Assembly: GCA_001584585.1 (NCBI GenBank)
Contig: LSYV01000057.1
Location: forward strand, 619,636 to 655,444
DNA length: 35,809 nucleotides
DNA from: Gonium pectorale
Lineage: Eukaryota; Chlorophyta; Chlorophyceae; Chlamydomonadales; Volvocaceae
Direction of reading: 5' to 3'
The number at the start of each line of letters is the position of its first letter. Positions within the stretch are counted from its first letter, which is position 1. The notes under the pieces were generated by a model. The model saw only the letters and a program-made list of their open reading frames with translations. It did no database searches and was not told the origin of the DNA. Below are positions 9,808 to 21,191 of the stretch, in pieces. Position numbers and translations under genes: made by a program.

Positions 9808-12800
9808 GGGCGCCCTCGTCCGTTGCAAGACGCGCTACCTGCTTGGCGTGTAGTCCTAAGGCAGGAACAAGCGGAGGCATTGACCTTATGAAGTCAACAT
9901 CATTTCCGTAAACACAAGCTGCGAGCAAAAGAGTCATAATGCCCACGATGGCATGCAGGAGTTCAGCGGACGGCGCCAAACGCCTCCCAGCAAGCTCCCC
10001 TCACCTTTTCCTGGACCAGCTCCTTGCCCATCCGCCACCGCCAATTTGTAAAGTTCAGTTCAGGTTCTAGTCACAACGTGGGCTCTCGCGGAAGGGATAC
10101 GGAGCCTTGTTAGCAGCCCTGAATGCTCCGCGCCAACTATGATCGCGCCTGTCCCGTCTCCTCGGCGAACGGTGTGGATTTGAGTGACAATCACCTGTGG
10201 TGGGGGCTGTGAAAAACGGAGTCGTACGACATCCGAGAAGGCCTTGGCTATTCACCTTGCCTTTCAGTCAGGCATGTTTAAAGATAGCGATTGATCAGCT
10301 TGGACGTTTATGCGTGCAAGTTCCCACCTGCACGAGCAACGTCTGTCCTTCAACGAAACCGTGAAGTCGCTTTGGTCGTCTATGCATAACATATGGCTTT
10401 ACGTCACCTATGTCCCAAATGGCAGATGGCGGTCCGCCGTTGAGGGCGACGCGTAACCCTACCCTCCTGATGCAAGGGCTTCACCCTTCACAGTCCTGCC
10501 TTTGGTAGCCTGCCATCGGCTGTCCTATCCGAACTCAACAGCGTTTTGCCAGACTCTGCCCGCTCGTTGCACTCTTTCAGGCCCACCCGTTGCGGCCCGT
10601 CTGCGGCAGCCAGCATGAAGGATAACATTGTGGTTTGCACAAGCAGCAAAGAAATCCGGCGGTGGTTGGAGCCGGCCGCGGTTACCGCTCTTTTTCGCCA
10701 GCGCTGCCAGGGAAAGCGCGCACTATGGTGTTACAAACATCATTCGGATGCCAGGGCAGGGCTAAATGCGTTTGAGAACTTACCGACTACACCAGGTACC
10801 GCCTGTGGCCCTCCCCGAACAACTACACCCCACGCGCGTGCACCTTGCAACCCGAACCCAACTTTCCACATGTGTCCACCAGGTTCACTTCACGAGTGTG
10901 CACCTGGTACCTCACGCTGTCATGGTTGAGCCAGAGGCAGTCACCCGAGGCGGGGGTGTGCCCTCCCTGGATCGCCCTGTGTTACGTCATGCGAATGTGC
11001 GTGCGTGTGGACAGGCTGCAAACAGGCTACAAACAGACGGCACGATCGCCCTGTGTGGTAGGGAGCCGTTTGGTGACCAGAATCGTTGGGGAGGGGGGCC
11101 ATGGGACTGGCGGTGGGTGTAGCCGCTACGTAGCGTACGGTTCTAGACTGTGCCCCTGGCAGTGCCCTGGCTGACACGTGCGTGAACGGTTACCTGCCGC
11201 GACCTCGTGCCGCGACCTCCAAGCCCAGTATACCCCGGCGCCTTGGCATGAAGGGGCGGGGGACGAGGCGAAAGGGATGCAAGGTCCAGGGGACGCCATA
11301 CGGCCTCCCGTGGCCCTTGCATCCCTTCGACATCCCTTTTGCATCCCACGTCTACCTCCCCTTGCAGCCCTCCGTTGAGGAGGCTCACTCGTCCCTTGAA
11401 GTTCAGTTACAATGCTCTCCACTGCCCCTGCCCTCGAGGCTAGTGCGGCCATAAAGAATGCCCGGCCCCGCGTCCATATGTAGGCTCACAACAACAAAAT
11501 CATACCGTGCAAAGAAATACGGTACGTGCCCCCCGCGCGTCGGAGCCCGTGCTCATGGGTATGTAATTGTAAAGGGCGCACTATACGCCAGCGCCGTGGG
11601 CGCCTCTCTCACCTCCCCCCATCATCCCTAAGGCAGCGGCACACGCTCAGAATCGTGCAGCCCCACCAAGCCGCAGCCGCCCTGGCGCCCCAAACCGCCG
11701 CGGGCAGTGGGTTTTGAAGACATTCTCAGTAGGGAAGCCTGGGGGCGCATGCCTCTCCAAACCGCCGGGGGATGGCGCGGATCCACACTACACGCGCCAG
11801 ACCGCCGCCGCGCCTTGGAGCCACACGGCACGGAGAGCACGCACAGGCCTCGTGCCAGGCAACTGGCGCGCAGCGCGTTGAGTTGGGCTGCAAGGAGGTC
11901 GCCGCAATGCCCACCATCGCCGAGGGGACTCCCTCAGGCGTGTGCCGAGGTGCCGGCGGCGCCCCAATCCCTGCAGCCCGAAGGGGGGCCACTAGGGCTG
12001 GGTGGCCCCTAGGGGCCGCAGCAGTGCGCAGGGCCCCCGCCCCATCTCGGGGTGGGGGGCCACCCGCAGCACACGGCACCTACCACACAAGCGCAACGAA
12101 CACCACTACTACGTACTGTATATCGTACCATACTGTGCCATACCTTGCCGTACGGCAGCACACTCCGCACACACTCGCACCGGGGCCGGACCGGCATCAA
12201 ACCTGAGCACCGCGGTGCTTTTATGGCGACCGGGACCGATGAGACACACTCCTCACAGCGGAACCCCGGGGTCCAGCTCGCGCAGCTCTCCCCACCTGTC
12301 GCACTCCTTCCGCAGTACCGGTACCCACCACTGCTGTCCGGCGCGATGGCCTCCATCGACGCCGCCGCCCCCCGCCGCCGGCGGGCACGCTCCGTAATGT
12401 TCCGGCGGAGACGGGGCCCCTCTCTCAGGCCCTCGGCTACATCCGCTGCGGCAGTGGGCCGCGCCCGGCCGCGCCGGTACCCGCCAAGCCGCCAACGCGA
12501 CGGCCCCCCCCCGGTGACGACGTCCCGTCCGGGGAGACTGCCTCGCCCGCGATGCCGCGCACTCCGCTCCCAAACTGCTGCCGCTGCAGGAGGAGACTCC
12601 CTGCTCCATACCTCCCAGTCTCATGGGCATCACGCTGACCCCTGCACTCCCTCAACGCCCCTGATCCGCCTCCGCAGCCCCGGCACCACGGCGGCCGTCC
12701 ACCAGCCCCCGCCAATCGCGCAGGAGCCGGGAGAGGCCAGGCCGCTTCCCGGCCACAAATCACACCGTCGCATCACCCCTCGTGCGCGCCCCCCTCGGAG

Positions 12801-14271
12801 CCAGACCCGTCCCTCCGCACACGTGGTCACGCGCACTCAACACGCACACGCCCCGATCACACATACACACACGCAGACGCAGCCACGCGCAATGCCCGAA
12901 GTCCGATAATGACGATGTGGATATCTCTCTATGTCTCTCTCCATCCCCGCAGGCCCGACCCACGGAGATGCGCCGCCCGGGCAGGCCGCCAAGCGGCCAC
13001 CGAACCTCCAGGGTGTGTGTCATGCCGTTCGTCCCTCCGATTCCGGCCGGGCAGGGCGACTCCCCGAAAGCATTATTTGTATCCGATTAAGCTCTCACAC
13101 GAAAGGATTATGTGTAGCCCACGCGCCGGCCAGTGACCGCCGGACCGCCGAGGGGGGTTGGGGTGGAGCGGCCCGGCCCCCCGCCGGTCAGCCCCCGACA
13201 CAGCCCATCAGCAGAGCGCGGCGCTCGGCTCAGCCCCCCCCCCCCCGCGCCCACACCGCCAGTCAGCTCGCCTCACGATTAACCGTACGTACCCGGATGG
13301 CTCGCCTCATCGCAATACCAGCCTCATGCATGGCCGATGCGCGGAGGGCGCCGCGCCGCCGTAGCAGCACCGGAAAACAACTAACCCCACCTTCCAGCTG
13401 GCGGCTGAGCTGTCACCGCCGCCAGGAGCAGCCTCCCCCCTACGCTTTAGGGTCGTGAGACCCCGCGATACCCCCACCCCCGCCCCCACCCGTGTCCTGC
13501 ACCGCCTGACCCGAAGGCGGCCGTACGGTGCACCCCCACACGGACGGACCCCCGTACACCGCATCGCTCCCACCATGAAAGGAACTGCAAAGCCGGCCGC
13601 CTCGGGTGGCGCCGTCACCCGCCGCTGCCCCGCCGCAATAGCGCGGCGCGCGCAGCGGCGGGACGGCATGGTCCCGCCCACCGCCGCAGCCATTTGCCTC
13701 TCTCGACCCTCGACTCGACTCGCACCACCCTCCCCTCCTGCCGTGAACGCACCGCCGTCATCCACCCTCGCCCTCTTCCGTACGCCCCCGCTCCGGGGCG
13801 CTCCCCGCCCCAGGCCGCACGCCCGACACAGCGCGCTCTCGGCAGCGCGCCGGCGCACGGACGGACGGACGGGCGATACGGCGGGCCGGAGCACCTGTAC
13901 GGGAACATCTTTTTTTGCGTACGAGCGTGTACGAGCGAGCCGAGGGAAGCGATTAGTACCCTCGACGCCCTCTCGTCATCGCAACCAGTGTGTGTCTTCT
14001 CTCTACCTGCGCAACGGCACATCTCATCTCAGCAGCTCTCGAGGCGGTGGCAAGAAGGCCTGTGAGATGGCTCCAGGCCCGCGGCCTCCCCTCGCCGCTA
14101 GCGCGCACACACTCGCCTGACACACAGCCGCCGTTCAGCCACCCCAACCTCGCTCGCGCTGCCATCTCTCGCCACCCCGCCACCAACCGCCGCACAACCA
14201 ACAACTATCAACCACGAGCCTCTTCAACCGCCAACCAACCCGCCAACGGCCAGCGCGGGCAACCGCCTCAA
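9808..14271. other. Interval upstream of the Gln-rich gene and downstream of the MIOX-like gene
   Basis: The left part (9808 to about 10500) probably holds the promoter and 5' leader of the minus-strand Gln-rich gene. Strong minus-strand donor-like sites occur at 10004 (AAAAG then GTGAGG) and at about 10256 (GGCAAG then GTGAAT), which would fit spliced 5' leader exons. TGTAA signals in plus orientation occur at about 10047 and twice near 11562-11572, but no plus-strand gene could be assembled in front of them. One R5 repeat copy lies at 10979-11024. From 11500 to 14271 the sequence is extremely C-rich on the plus strand, with Pro/Arg-rich shadow ORFs only. It should include the 3' untranslated region of the MIOX-like gene. 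Confidence 0.45.
10979..11024 (+). repeat. Dispersed module R5, copy 2
   Basis: Near-identical to 751-796: GTGTTACGTCATGCG, then a GTGCGTG stretch, then GGACAGGCTGCAAACA. It is followed directly by a short repetition (GGCTACAAACAGACGG). The phrase ATCGCCCTGTG flanks it at 10971 and recurs at about 11046, possibly a local duplication or target-site relic. Confidence 0.6.
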
Positions 14272-17200
14272 CTACCAGTGCAGCGGCCCCTTGCCAATAT
14301 ACTTCTCGATCAGGCCGCCATAGTACTCGTCGCGCGCGGCGCCGCTCAGCGCAAAGCCCGGCGGCAGCTCGGCGCGGCGGTAGGCCGCGAGGCTCTGGAA
14401 GGAGCGCAGCAGCGGCAGGCGGCGCAGGTCGTCGACGCAGCATAGCGGCAGGTAGCAGCTGTGCGGCCGCGCGAGCGAGGTGAACTTGGCGTGGCGCAGC
14501 ACCCACAGCGCGTCCTGCAGGCGCCCGGGGCGGGGTGGGAGGGTGGGGGAGTGTTGAGAAACAAGGCTTGATCTTGAACGAGCTGAGAGCCAGGAGCGTT
14601 CGCCCGTCCGTGGTAAGGGGGGCGGCGGCCAAGGGCGGGCGGGAGGCGTGCTGAGTTTCGAGAGGGGGCTGCGTGAGACGGCCGCGGCACGCCGCGGGTG
14701 GCCGTATACGAACTTACGACGGCAGCAGGCAGGGGCGGGGAAGGGAAGACGCGAGGGAGCCGGGACCCGGGAAGGGAGGCCGGGAGGCCGGGAGGAGGGG
14801 CGGTGAAGGAGATAGAACATGCATCGCGACGAGCCAGCGTTTGTCCCGTCCCGGAGGAAGGGGAAGGGACAGGAACCCCATATTCCGCGCCCCGCCCCGT
14901 CCCCCACCTGCGGCAGCGACGTTCCGTTGAGCAACATCACCAGGTAGAGGTACTCGGGCGCCGACCAGGACATGACCACGTTGAGCAGGCCGCAGCCGGG
15001 GCCGTAGATGCCGGTGGGGGAGTTGTACAGGCGGCGGCGGCGGTCGGGGTTGGCGGTGAAGTACTGCGAGCCCAGGATGTGCGGCGAGAAGCGGCAGCCC
15101 AGCGGGAAGGTCTCCCCGCAGATGGCCCACTGCGGCTGGGAGCCGAACCTGGCGCGGCCGGGGGTTGGGGGCGCCGGGCGGCCGGGCGGGTGAGGGGAGA
15201 GGGAACGGGACGCCCCGTCCCCCGAACGGGGCGGGAGGCTACGGAAACCAAGCCGCCCTCCCGCGGAGCAACCCACGCACCCCAATCAGCGCGCTACCCC
15301 CGCCCACAAGTCCCCACAGTCCCACGCCTCCCGTCCTCACCCTCCGCCCCAAACCGGCCCCTCCCTTCCCTCGCCCCCTCACCTCTTGTGCGCCAGAAGC
15401 TTGCCCAGCCCGTGTATGAGCCCGACCAGATGCAGCCAGTCGAGCTCGGGGTGGTGCAGCCGGCACAGCTCGGCAGTCTGGAAGGCGTGGTCACGAAGCG
15501 ACAGCTCCGACACGTCCTGCGACATACATGAATGCGGGCGGGCGGGGGGTGGGGGAGGTTTAGAGGGGAGTTACTCAGTCCGTGGGCAAGCTGAGCGAGG
15601 ACCGAAGCGCAGGGTACTGTAGGCGCGTCCATACCAAAGTAGCGAGACTTGACTTGTGGATGGGAGGGGGGTGAGCGATAGGGATAGAGAGAGCAGGATG
15701 CGCATACGCAACAACGCGCCTGTTATGCATGAGTGACGGAGTGCCTAAACAGGCCTGAAAAGAGACAGCGGGCACGGCACGAGCAATAATGCGTGTGTAT
15801 GGTTGCGGCGCAGGAAGGATCTGGCGCGGCACGCTTGCAGAAGACGAGCCTGTGGGTCGGAAAATCTGGGCGGGGGCCGGGGAGCCCGCAAACCTCCAGA
15901 CCCAAGCCCGAGCGCAAGCCACGTGCCGCCGCAGCAGGGCGCCCTTCTCCCCCCCTGCCCCCGCCCGCCACGGCTCATGAGTGAGAGCCCCATCCCCCCT
16001 CCCGGCCGCCGGGCGGGGTCCGTACCTGCGCATCCACGCCGTCCGCCATGAGCACCGCCTCGTACTCTCGCAGCTCGTCCAGCAGCGACAGCGCCTCCCA
16101 CACGCCCATGTGCACCTTGTCCAGGCCGGCGAACAGCTGGGTCTGTGGGTGGGGCAGGGGGGTTGAAGGCGAAAGGGGGTATGGATAACGACGGGCTGGG
16201 CGCCAGGAGTGTATGTCCCGTCCCGGGGGGCAGGGGGCGGGGAGAAGGGAGGGAGAGAAGGGAGTTACGCAGTCCGTGGGCCAGCCGTGGGAGCGGGGGG
16301 TTAGAAATAGGGAAAGGCAGGTTGGGGGAGATAGGGTATGACTGACAACGGGCTGGGCACCAGCAGCATTTGCCCTGTCTGGCGGCCAAGCCGGTCCTTG
16401 CATCGATTGAAGGAGAGGGGGAAGGGGGTTACTCAGTCAGTGGGCAAGCTGCACGATGACCGTCGCGCAGAGAATCACAGACCGGAGCAAAGGAACTTGG
16501 CTTGGGAGGCCGCGCCCGCGGGAAGGCGGGAGGGTCCACGTTGCATGCGCCAGCCTCACCCCATGCATGAGCGCTCTCCTTGGGTCCGTGCGGGCGCGCA
16601 GAGCATGCGCCCCTGCGCGCGCCGCTACTGCGGGCACTCCGGGTCACATTCGACCCAGCCCACCTGACGCTTGACGAAGTCCATGGTCTGCCGCGCGTGG
16701 TTGAGCCGCAGGAACAGCTCCACAGCGGCGTGGCCGTTGGTCAGGTGGTAGCTGCTGCGCCGCCGGCCCAGCAGCGCCGCGGCGCCCTCGCCCTCGCCGT
16801 CGGTGCCCTCCTGCTGCGGGCGGCGGGGAGGAGGGCGGGGCGGGGTACATGAGGCACCCAGGGAGACGGGGCGGGAGAGCGGGTGCAAATGGCGAAAGGT
16901 GGGAGGTCTAAAGGGGGGGCACCGGGATGGAAAGCGATGGTACCGGGGGCAAGGGACCGCCCAAACCCAGCCACCCAAGCCCCTCACACCCTCGACGCGC
17001 ACCCCAGTACCCCCATCACACACCAACCGGGCCGCATCGACTCCCAAGGCTCTGCACCAACCAGACGGCGGCCGCCCGCCCCGCCCCGCCCAGCGGCCAA
17101 CCCTGCGGCGCCAACGCCGGTCCGCGGATCCCACCTTGCCCACACCGGCGTTGCCGTCTGACTCGCCGGGGGCGGTCCCCAGGCTGCCGCTGGCCTGCGA

Positions 17201-19493
17201 GCCGACAGCGCCCCACGGGTCGCGCCGCGCGCCCTCGCCCGTGGGGGTGGTGGGCGCCGAGTCGATTCCAAGCAGCCCCCAGCCGCTGCTCCGGGCGATC
17301 CCCGTGTGGGTCCGAAACGCGGCGGTGATGCGTCGGGTCGCCTCCTCCGTGTCGTCGTCACTGCTGCTGTCGTCGCCCTGCCCAACCACGACAGCGCCGC
17401 CGACGACCGCACTGCCGCCGCCGCAGCCCTGCTGCTCCAGCGCCGCCAGCGACGACCGAGCGCGCCGGTAGCCGTACGTAGTGTACGATGGTGGCGGCGC
17501 CAGTGAGCGGTGCTGCGCGGGGTACATCTGCGGATGGTGGTGGGCCTGGTGCACGGCCTGCTCGGAGCGGTAGACGCTGTCGCCGGCGGACGCCGGAGGG
17601 GGCGCCGCCGCCGTGGCGGAGGCGGCATGGCGGCTCCGCAGGGCCGCGGTGGCGATGGCGGCACCGCCGCCGTGCATGTTGGGGTAGTAGTGGTGCTGGC
17701 CGAAGCGCGGGTGGGCAGAGTCGAAGCTCGCTCGCGACGACGACGCAGCGGCCGGTGGCGGCGGCGGCTGCGGGCCGTCGCCGGCGCCGCCGGCGCTCAC
17801 GCTGGCGCCGCCGCCGCTGAGTGGCGCGGCGGCGAGGCCGCGGGTCGACGAGCTGACACCCATATAGCCCTCCAGCGTGCGACTGCGCTGCCGTACCAGC
17901 ACGTCGGCGCCTCCGCTGCTGCCGCCGACCATTGCGCCAAACGAGTTGCCGGACGGGAGCACCACGGGGGGGCTGCGCGGCGAGCCCGGCTCCCGCAGCG
18001 GCGGCGGAGCGGCGGCGGCGGTGGTGGTGGTGGGTTTAAATCCAACGACCACGGAGACGTGAGTGTGTGGGCCTGACGACGCCGGCCGACTGCCTCCGCC
18101 ACCGTACGTGTTGCCGGCGTGGTGGGTGTGTCGGAAGGTGAAGCCGTTGCTGTGCCCACCGCTGTGGCCATTACCGGGCGGCTGGTGGTCGCCGTTACCG
18201 CTAAAGTTGCTGCGGCAGTTGTCGCAGTCGTTCCCGTGATCGGATCCCGGCTGGCAGCGGTCTGCTGCGTCGGCCGGCTGGTGCGGCATGCGATCAAACC
18301 GCAGCGGGCTGGTGGCGGTCGGCGGCACGGCGGGCACGGCGCGGATGGGCGACAGGCGGCCCGGACCCCAGCCGCCACCGCCGGCGCCGCCCTGCGCGGC
18401 CGCAAGCGCCAGCATAGACGCGTTGTCGTCCGTGCTGCCAAACACCCCGCTGGACGAGACGGTCCGGTTGCCGGCGGACACGGCGTTTACGGCAGCCCAC
18501 AGCGACACGATCGAGTCGGCCGAGCCGCCGTCAGCAGAGTCCTGCTGCGCCGCAGCAGACTCCTGCCGCGCAGCCGCCGCCGGGTTGGCAGAGGACGACG
18601 AGGCGCCGCCGCTGCGGGCGTCGCGCCGCGGCGCGTCGGCCGCCACTGCCGCCTCCGTGGCAGCGGAGGCGCGCTGCGGCAGGCAGCTCCCCACGATGGC
18701 GCACTGAAGCGAATCCCACTGCTCCGAAGTCAGGACCCCAAAGGCGCCCATCAGGCCACTGTCGGCCCGCGCCAACGTCGCGCCGACGCCGGTACTGGCG
18801 CCGCCACAGCCGCCGCCTGTGGAGGCGCCGGGCGGCCGCGCCTGCTCAGCGCAGCCGCCCTCCTGCCGCCCCAGCCCTCCGGACACCTGGGTGCTCACGG
18901 GCTGCTGCTGCGGCGTCGGCGGCAGCTGCGGGGCCAGCGGCACCGCCGTCTGCTGACCGTATTGCTGTTTCAGCTGTTGTTGCAGGGGATGCGACTGCTG
19001 CAGCTCCTGATGCTGCTGCGCCGAAGCCGGCTGCGCCTGGTGCTTGGCCGGGTCCTGCGACTGCTGCGTCGGCGTGGGCGTGTGCAAAGGGGAGGTACTG
19101 GCGCCGCTAAAGGACGACAGCGCGGTGCTGCTGCTACCCGAGTGCGGCCGCAGCAGCGGCGAGCAAGATGCTGACGCCGCGCCAGTGGCGCCTGTGCCGG
19201 AGCCGCTGCAAGCGCCGCAGGTGCCGCCGGCGCTGCAACCGCCGGAGGCGGCCACCTTGGCGCCGCTGGCGCCGCCGCCGAGCAGCTTGATTTCTTCCGC
19301 AAAGCAGGCTCCATCATCGCCGTCCTCGGTGTCTACGAGGCACATGGCGTTCTCCGGGGCGGAGGCGACCATGTACCCCTCTCCGTCCTCGGCACCCAGA
19401 GCCAGGCCCATACCCACGTCTGAGGCGGCCTGGGCGATAGAGGTATGGCTGCGACACTTTTTCATGGGATAGCCCATGTACTCGTCCAAGGGT
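14272..19493 (-). CDS. Myo-inositol oxygenase-like protein with long N-terminal extension, probable pseudoenzyme
   Basis: Minus-strand exons are 19493-17135, 16813-16664, 16142-16026, 15516-15383, 15148-14908 and 14514-14272 (stop TAG); all junction phases agree. Counting from the ATG at 19477 the product is 1,075 residues. Residues from about 809 follow MIOX end to end: RLNHARQTMDFVKRQ, HAFQTAE, DWLHLVGLIHGLGK, QPQWAICGETFPLGC, VVMSWSAPEYLYLV and YYGGLIEKY. MIOX uses a di-iron centre to cleave myo-inositol to glucuronate. Compared with mammalian MIOX (ligands H98, H123, D124, H194, H220, D253), only H880 and H905 are kept. D124 is G906, H194 is A978, H220 is A1004 (with a His one position earlier) and D253 is A1038. 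K127 is kept (K909); K257 is Arg. Residues 1-781 are low complexity, with Gln-rich (about 135-173), Ser/Gly/Ala-rich and His-rich tracts, versus about 285 residues for a normal MIOX. Catalysis is unlikely; a sensing or scaffolding role is inference. The start is uncertain because exon 19493 opens mid-codon. Confidence 0.85.
15719..15765 (+). repeat. Dispersed module R4, weak third copy in an intron of the MIOX-like gene
   Basis: The order GTTATGCATGAGTGACGGAG, then TGCC, then AACAGGCCTGA matches the RCC1-intron modules at 305-345 and 641-690 in order and spacing, with several differences. It lies in the intron 15517-16025. Confidence 0.4.
16155..16455 (-). repeat. Two diverged tandem units inside one intron of the MIOX-like gene
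   Basis: The intron 16143-16663 contains two similar units of about 130-160 bp. In plus orientation each has a GGGGTT(A)GAA and GGGAAAGG or GCGAAAGG block, then ATAACGACGGGCTGGGC or GACAACGGGCTGGGC, then a GTCCCGTCC or GCCCTGTCT block, then a purine-rich stretch, then GTTAC(T/G)CAGTC with GTGGGC. The unit ends near 16261-16290 and 16427-16455 correspond. A third copy of the end block (TTACTCAGTCCGTGGGCAAGC) is in the next intron at 15571-15591. In gene orientation each unit carries TTCTAAC-like or TTCAAC branch-site-like and pyrimidine-rich sequence. Confidence 0.6.
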
Positions 19494-19870
19494 CTGACGG
19501 GGGCACGGTTGGCAGGCACGGGAAATGGGGGGGGAGGAAGGGGTGGGGGAGCGGGACGGCGGCAACCGGCAGGGAATGTGAAGGATGAGACAAGGAATGG
19601 GAGCGGAAAGGAGGGTGCCGTGATTGATCAAAACTTGGGAATGGAGACGCGCTGCCCGGACGAGCCAGAAAGGAGGCGGGTCCACGCTGGCGGAGCGGGT
19701 GCTGGGACGACGCCCGGCCGAGGGAAAGAGTTCGCCGTGTTGGGGCAGGTTCGCCGCAGTTTGTACGGTGTAACAGCGTCAGGGCCTCCGCAAACGATGG
19801 TAGCGTGCGAGCGCAGAGTGCAGGTGGCGTGGTTCCGAACCCCGGTTTGCGTGGCCCCTGAGCCAGTCAC

Positions 19871-20192
19871 CTGCCGACAGCGCCCTGACAGCCCCGACCC
19901 AGGAGCAGTGATGGTAACATGAAATGATTGCTTGAATGGGTTTTGATGCAATCGGCGGGCCCGGCGCAGAAGTAAGGCAGCACCGGTGTGCATGAGAGAG
20001 CGCGGGCTGACACAGACGCCCCGCACCGCTGCGCTCGCCGCTTTGACGCACACAATTATCGACAATCCTTGTAGATAAAAACGGGGGCTGCACGACCGCA
20101 GCTAATCAACTTTCCAGAGGCGCCCCAGGCTCACCTGCAAGGCTCCCGGCTGTACTCTGCAACATCGCCTGCATTTGGGGCACAAGCTGCAT
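19871..20192 (-). other. Candidate 5' exons of the MIOX-like gene
   Basis: Two upstream blocks splice in phase with the exon starting at 19493. Exon A (20192-20135) opens ATG and reads MQLVPQMQAMLQSTAGSLA before a GTGAGC donor. Exon B (20006-19871) follows a TGTCAG acceptor and ends in GCGCTGTCGGCAG before GTGACT. The joined frame would continue into PLDEYMGYPMKK and add about 70 residues to the 1,075-residue model. Codon use in exon B is not GC-biased, so these could instead be spliced 5' leader, with translation starting at 19477. Phase agreement is suggestive but could be chance. Confidence 0.35.
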
Positions 20193-21191
20193 TTAGCAAT
20201 GACTTCGTGTAGGCACACACGGAGCGGGTGTTCGCGCGAGTCAGCACCAACCTTGATAAAAGCTCGCCGGTGGAACGCTAAAGGCACGACGCGACGACGG
20301 CGCGTGGGCCGTCATAAAAGCCATCATTCTCCTACAATGGGCTGCGACGACAACCACTGAAAGCCCGGACTAACAATCCCGGACGGGACAAAAGCGCTGG
20401 GCGGTCAGGACCCGTTGTAAGCTGAGGGGGCATAGACCTGACATGGTGGCGACAGGAGCAGGGTGCGGAACTGAGGCCCAACGGCAAGTTGACACGTCGT
20501 CTCTTCGGCGCGTGAAACTGAAACCCTTGCTGATTTGTTAGTCTTTATCCCAAAGATGCTCAGTAGCTTGAGCGCGGCGCAGCTGAGCGACGTTGGGGAC
20601 CTGCACGACGCGTCAGTGCAGTACTCCAAGCGGGAACTTGGAGCCGCACAGCTGCGAATGATAGGACTGAGCAGCGCATAGCCCCATGCAAGTTGCCAGC
20701 AAATCGCGCACCGGCCCTGAAACCTCCACTCTCCCCTCGAACCGACCCCTCGCTTCCTCCAACGCGGCCGGCTCGAGGCTAGAGGGAGTGCAGCTGAGGC
20801 ATGGTTCCCCGTGCACCCATGTATGTCACAGTGTTTTCAAGGAAGGCCTCCTTGTGCAGAAGACGTTCAGTAGTGTGACAGTGTCGCCCCCCACCCCTAG
20901 GACCGCATGCGCCTTCCCACTGTTCGCCTTTTGCATGCTGGGCAATCAGGGTGAAGACCACAGCCCCAATTGGGCAATGCGCTGGTAAACCCAATTAGGT
21001 TTCTGACTGTTCGCCCGTTCCCACGTCCCAGCCTATCGTTGCTGTGTCAGGGGAGATCTCCTCTGTTCCTGTGCCGACTCATGTAGGGAGGTTTATAGGC
21101 GTGCATGCTATCCCCTCGCAGCCATGAGCGGAGTGCGCCCGCTGCAGCAGCCGTGGCCCGTCTGCTCGTATACCTCGCCCGCCATGCCCTG

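Noticed and set aside
9765..9979. Extending the Gln-rich protein by reading straight through from an ATG at 9979 without the 158-bp intron.
   Set aside because: The sequence between 9607 and 9979 in that frame lacks GC-biased codons, and a strong pyrimidine tract plus CCGCAG acceptor sits at 9607. The spliced 9807 start gives a continuous Gln-rich N-terminus.
10005..10066. Minus-strand block reading NFTNWRWRMGKELVQEK before a perfect GTGAGG donor, considered as a coding exon of the Gln-rich gene.
   Set aside because: It ends on a codon border, whereas the exon at 9606 needs one leading base. Reading it in the compatible frame hits a stop upstream with no ATG. The 9807-9765 exon fits in phase and composition, so this block is at most spliced 5' leader.
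10546..10929. 127-residue plus-strand ORF containing MKDNIVVCTSSKEIRRWLEP.
   Set aside because: The middle part looks protein-like, and TGTAA signals lie downstream near 11565. However, codon use is unbiased, the second half is Pro/Thr low complexity, and no further exon could be joined. Not enough to call a gene.
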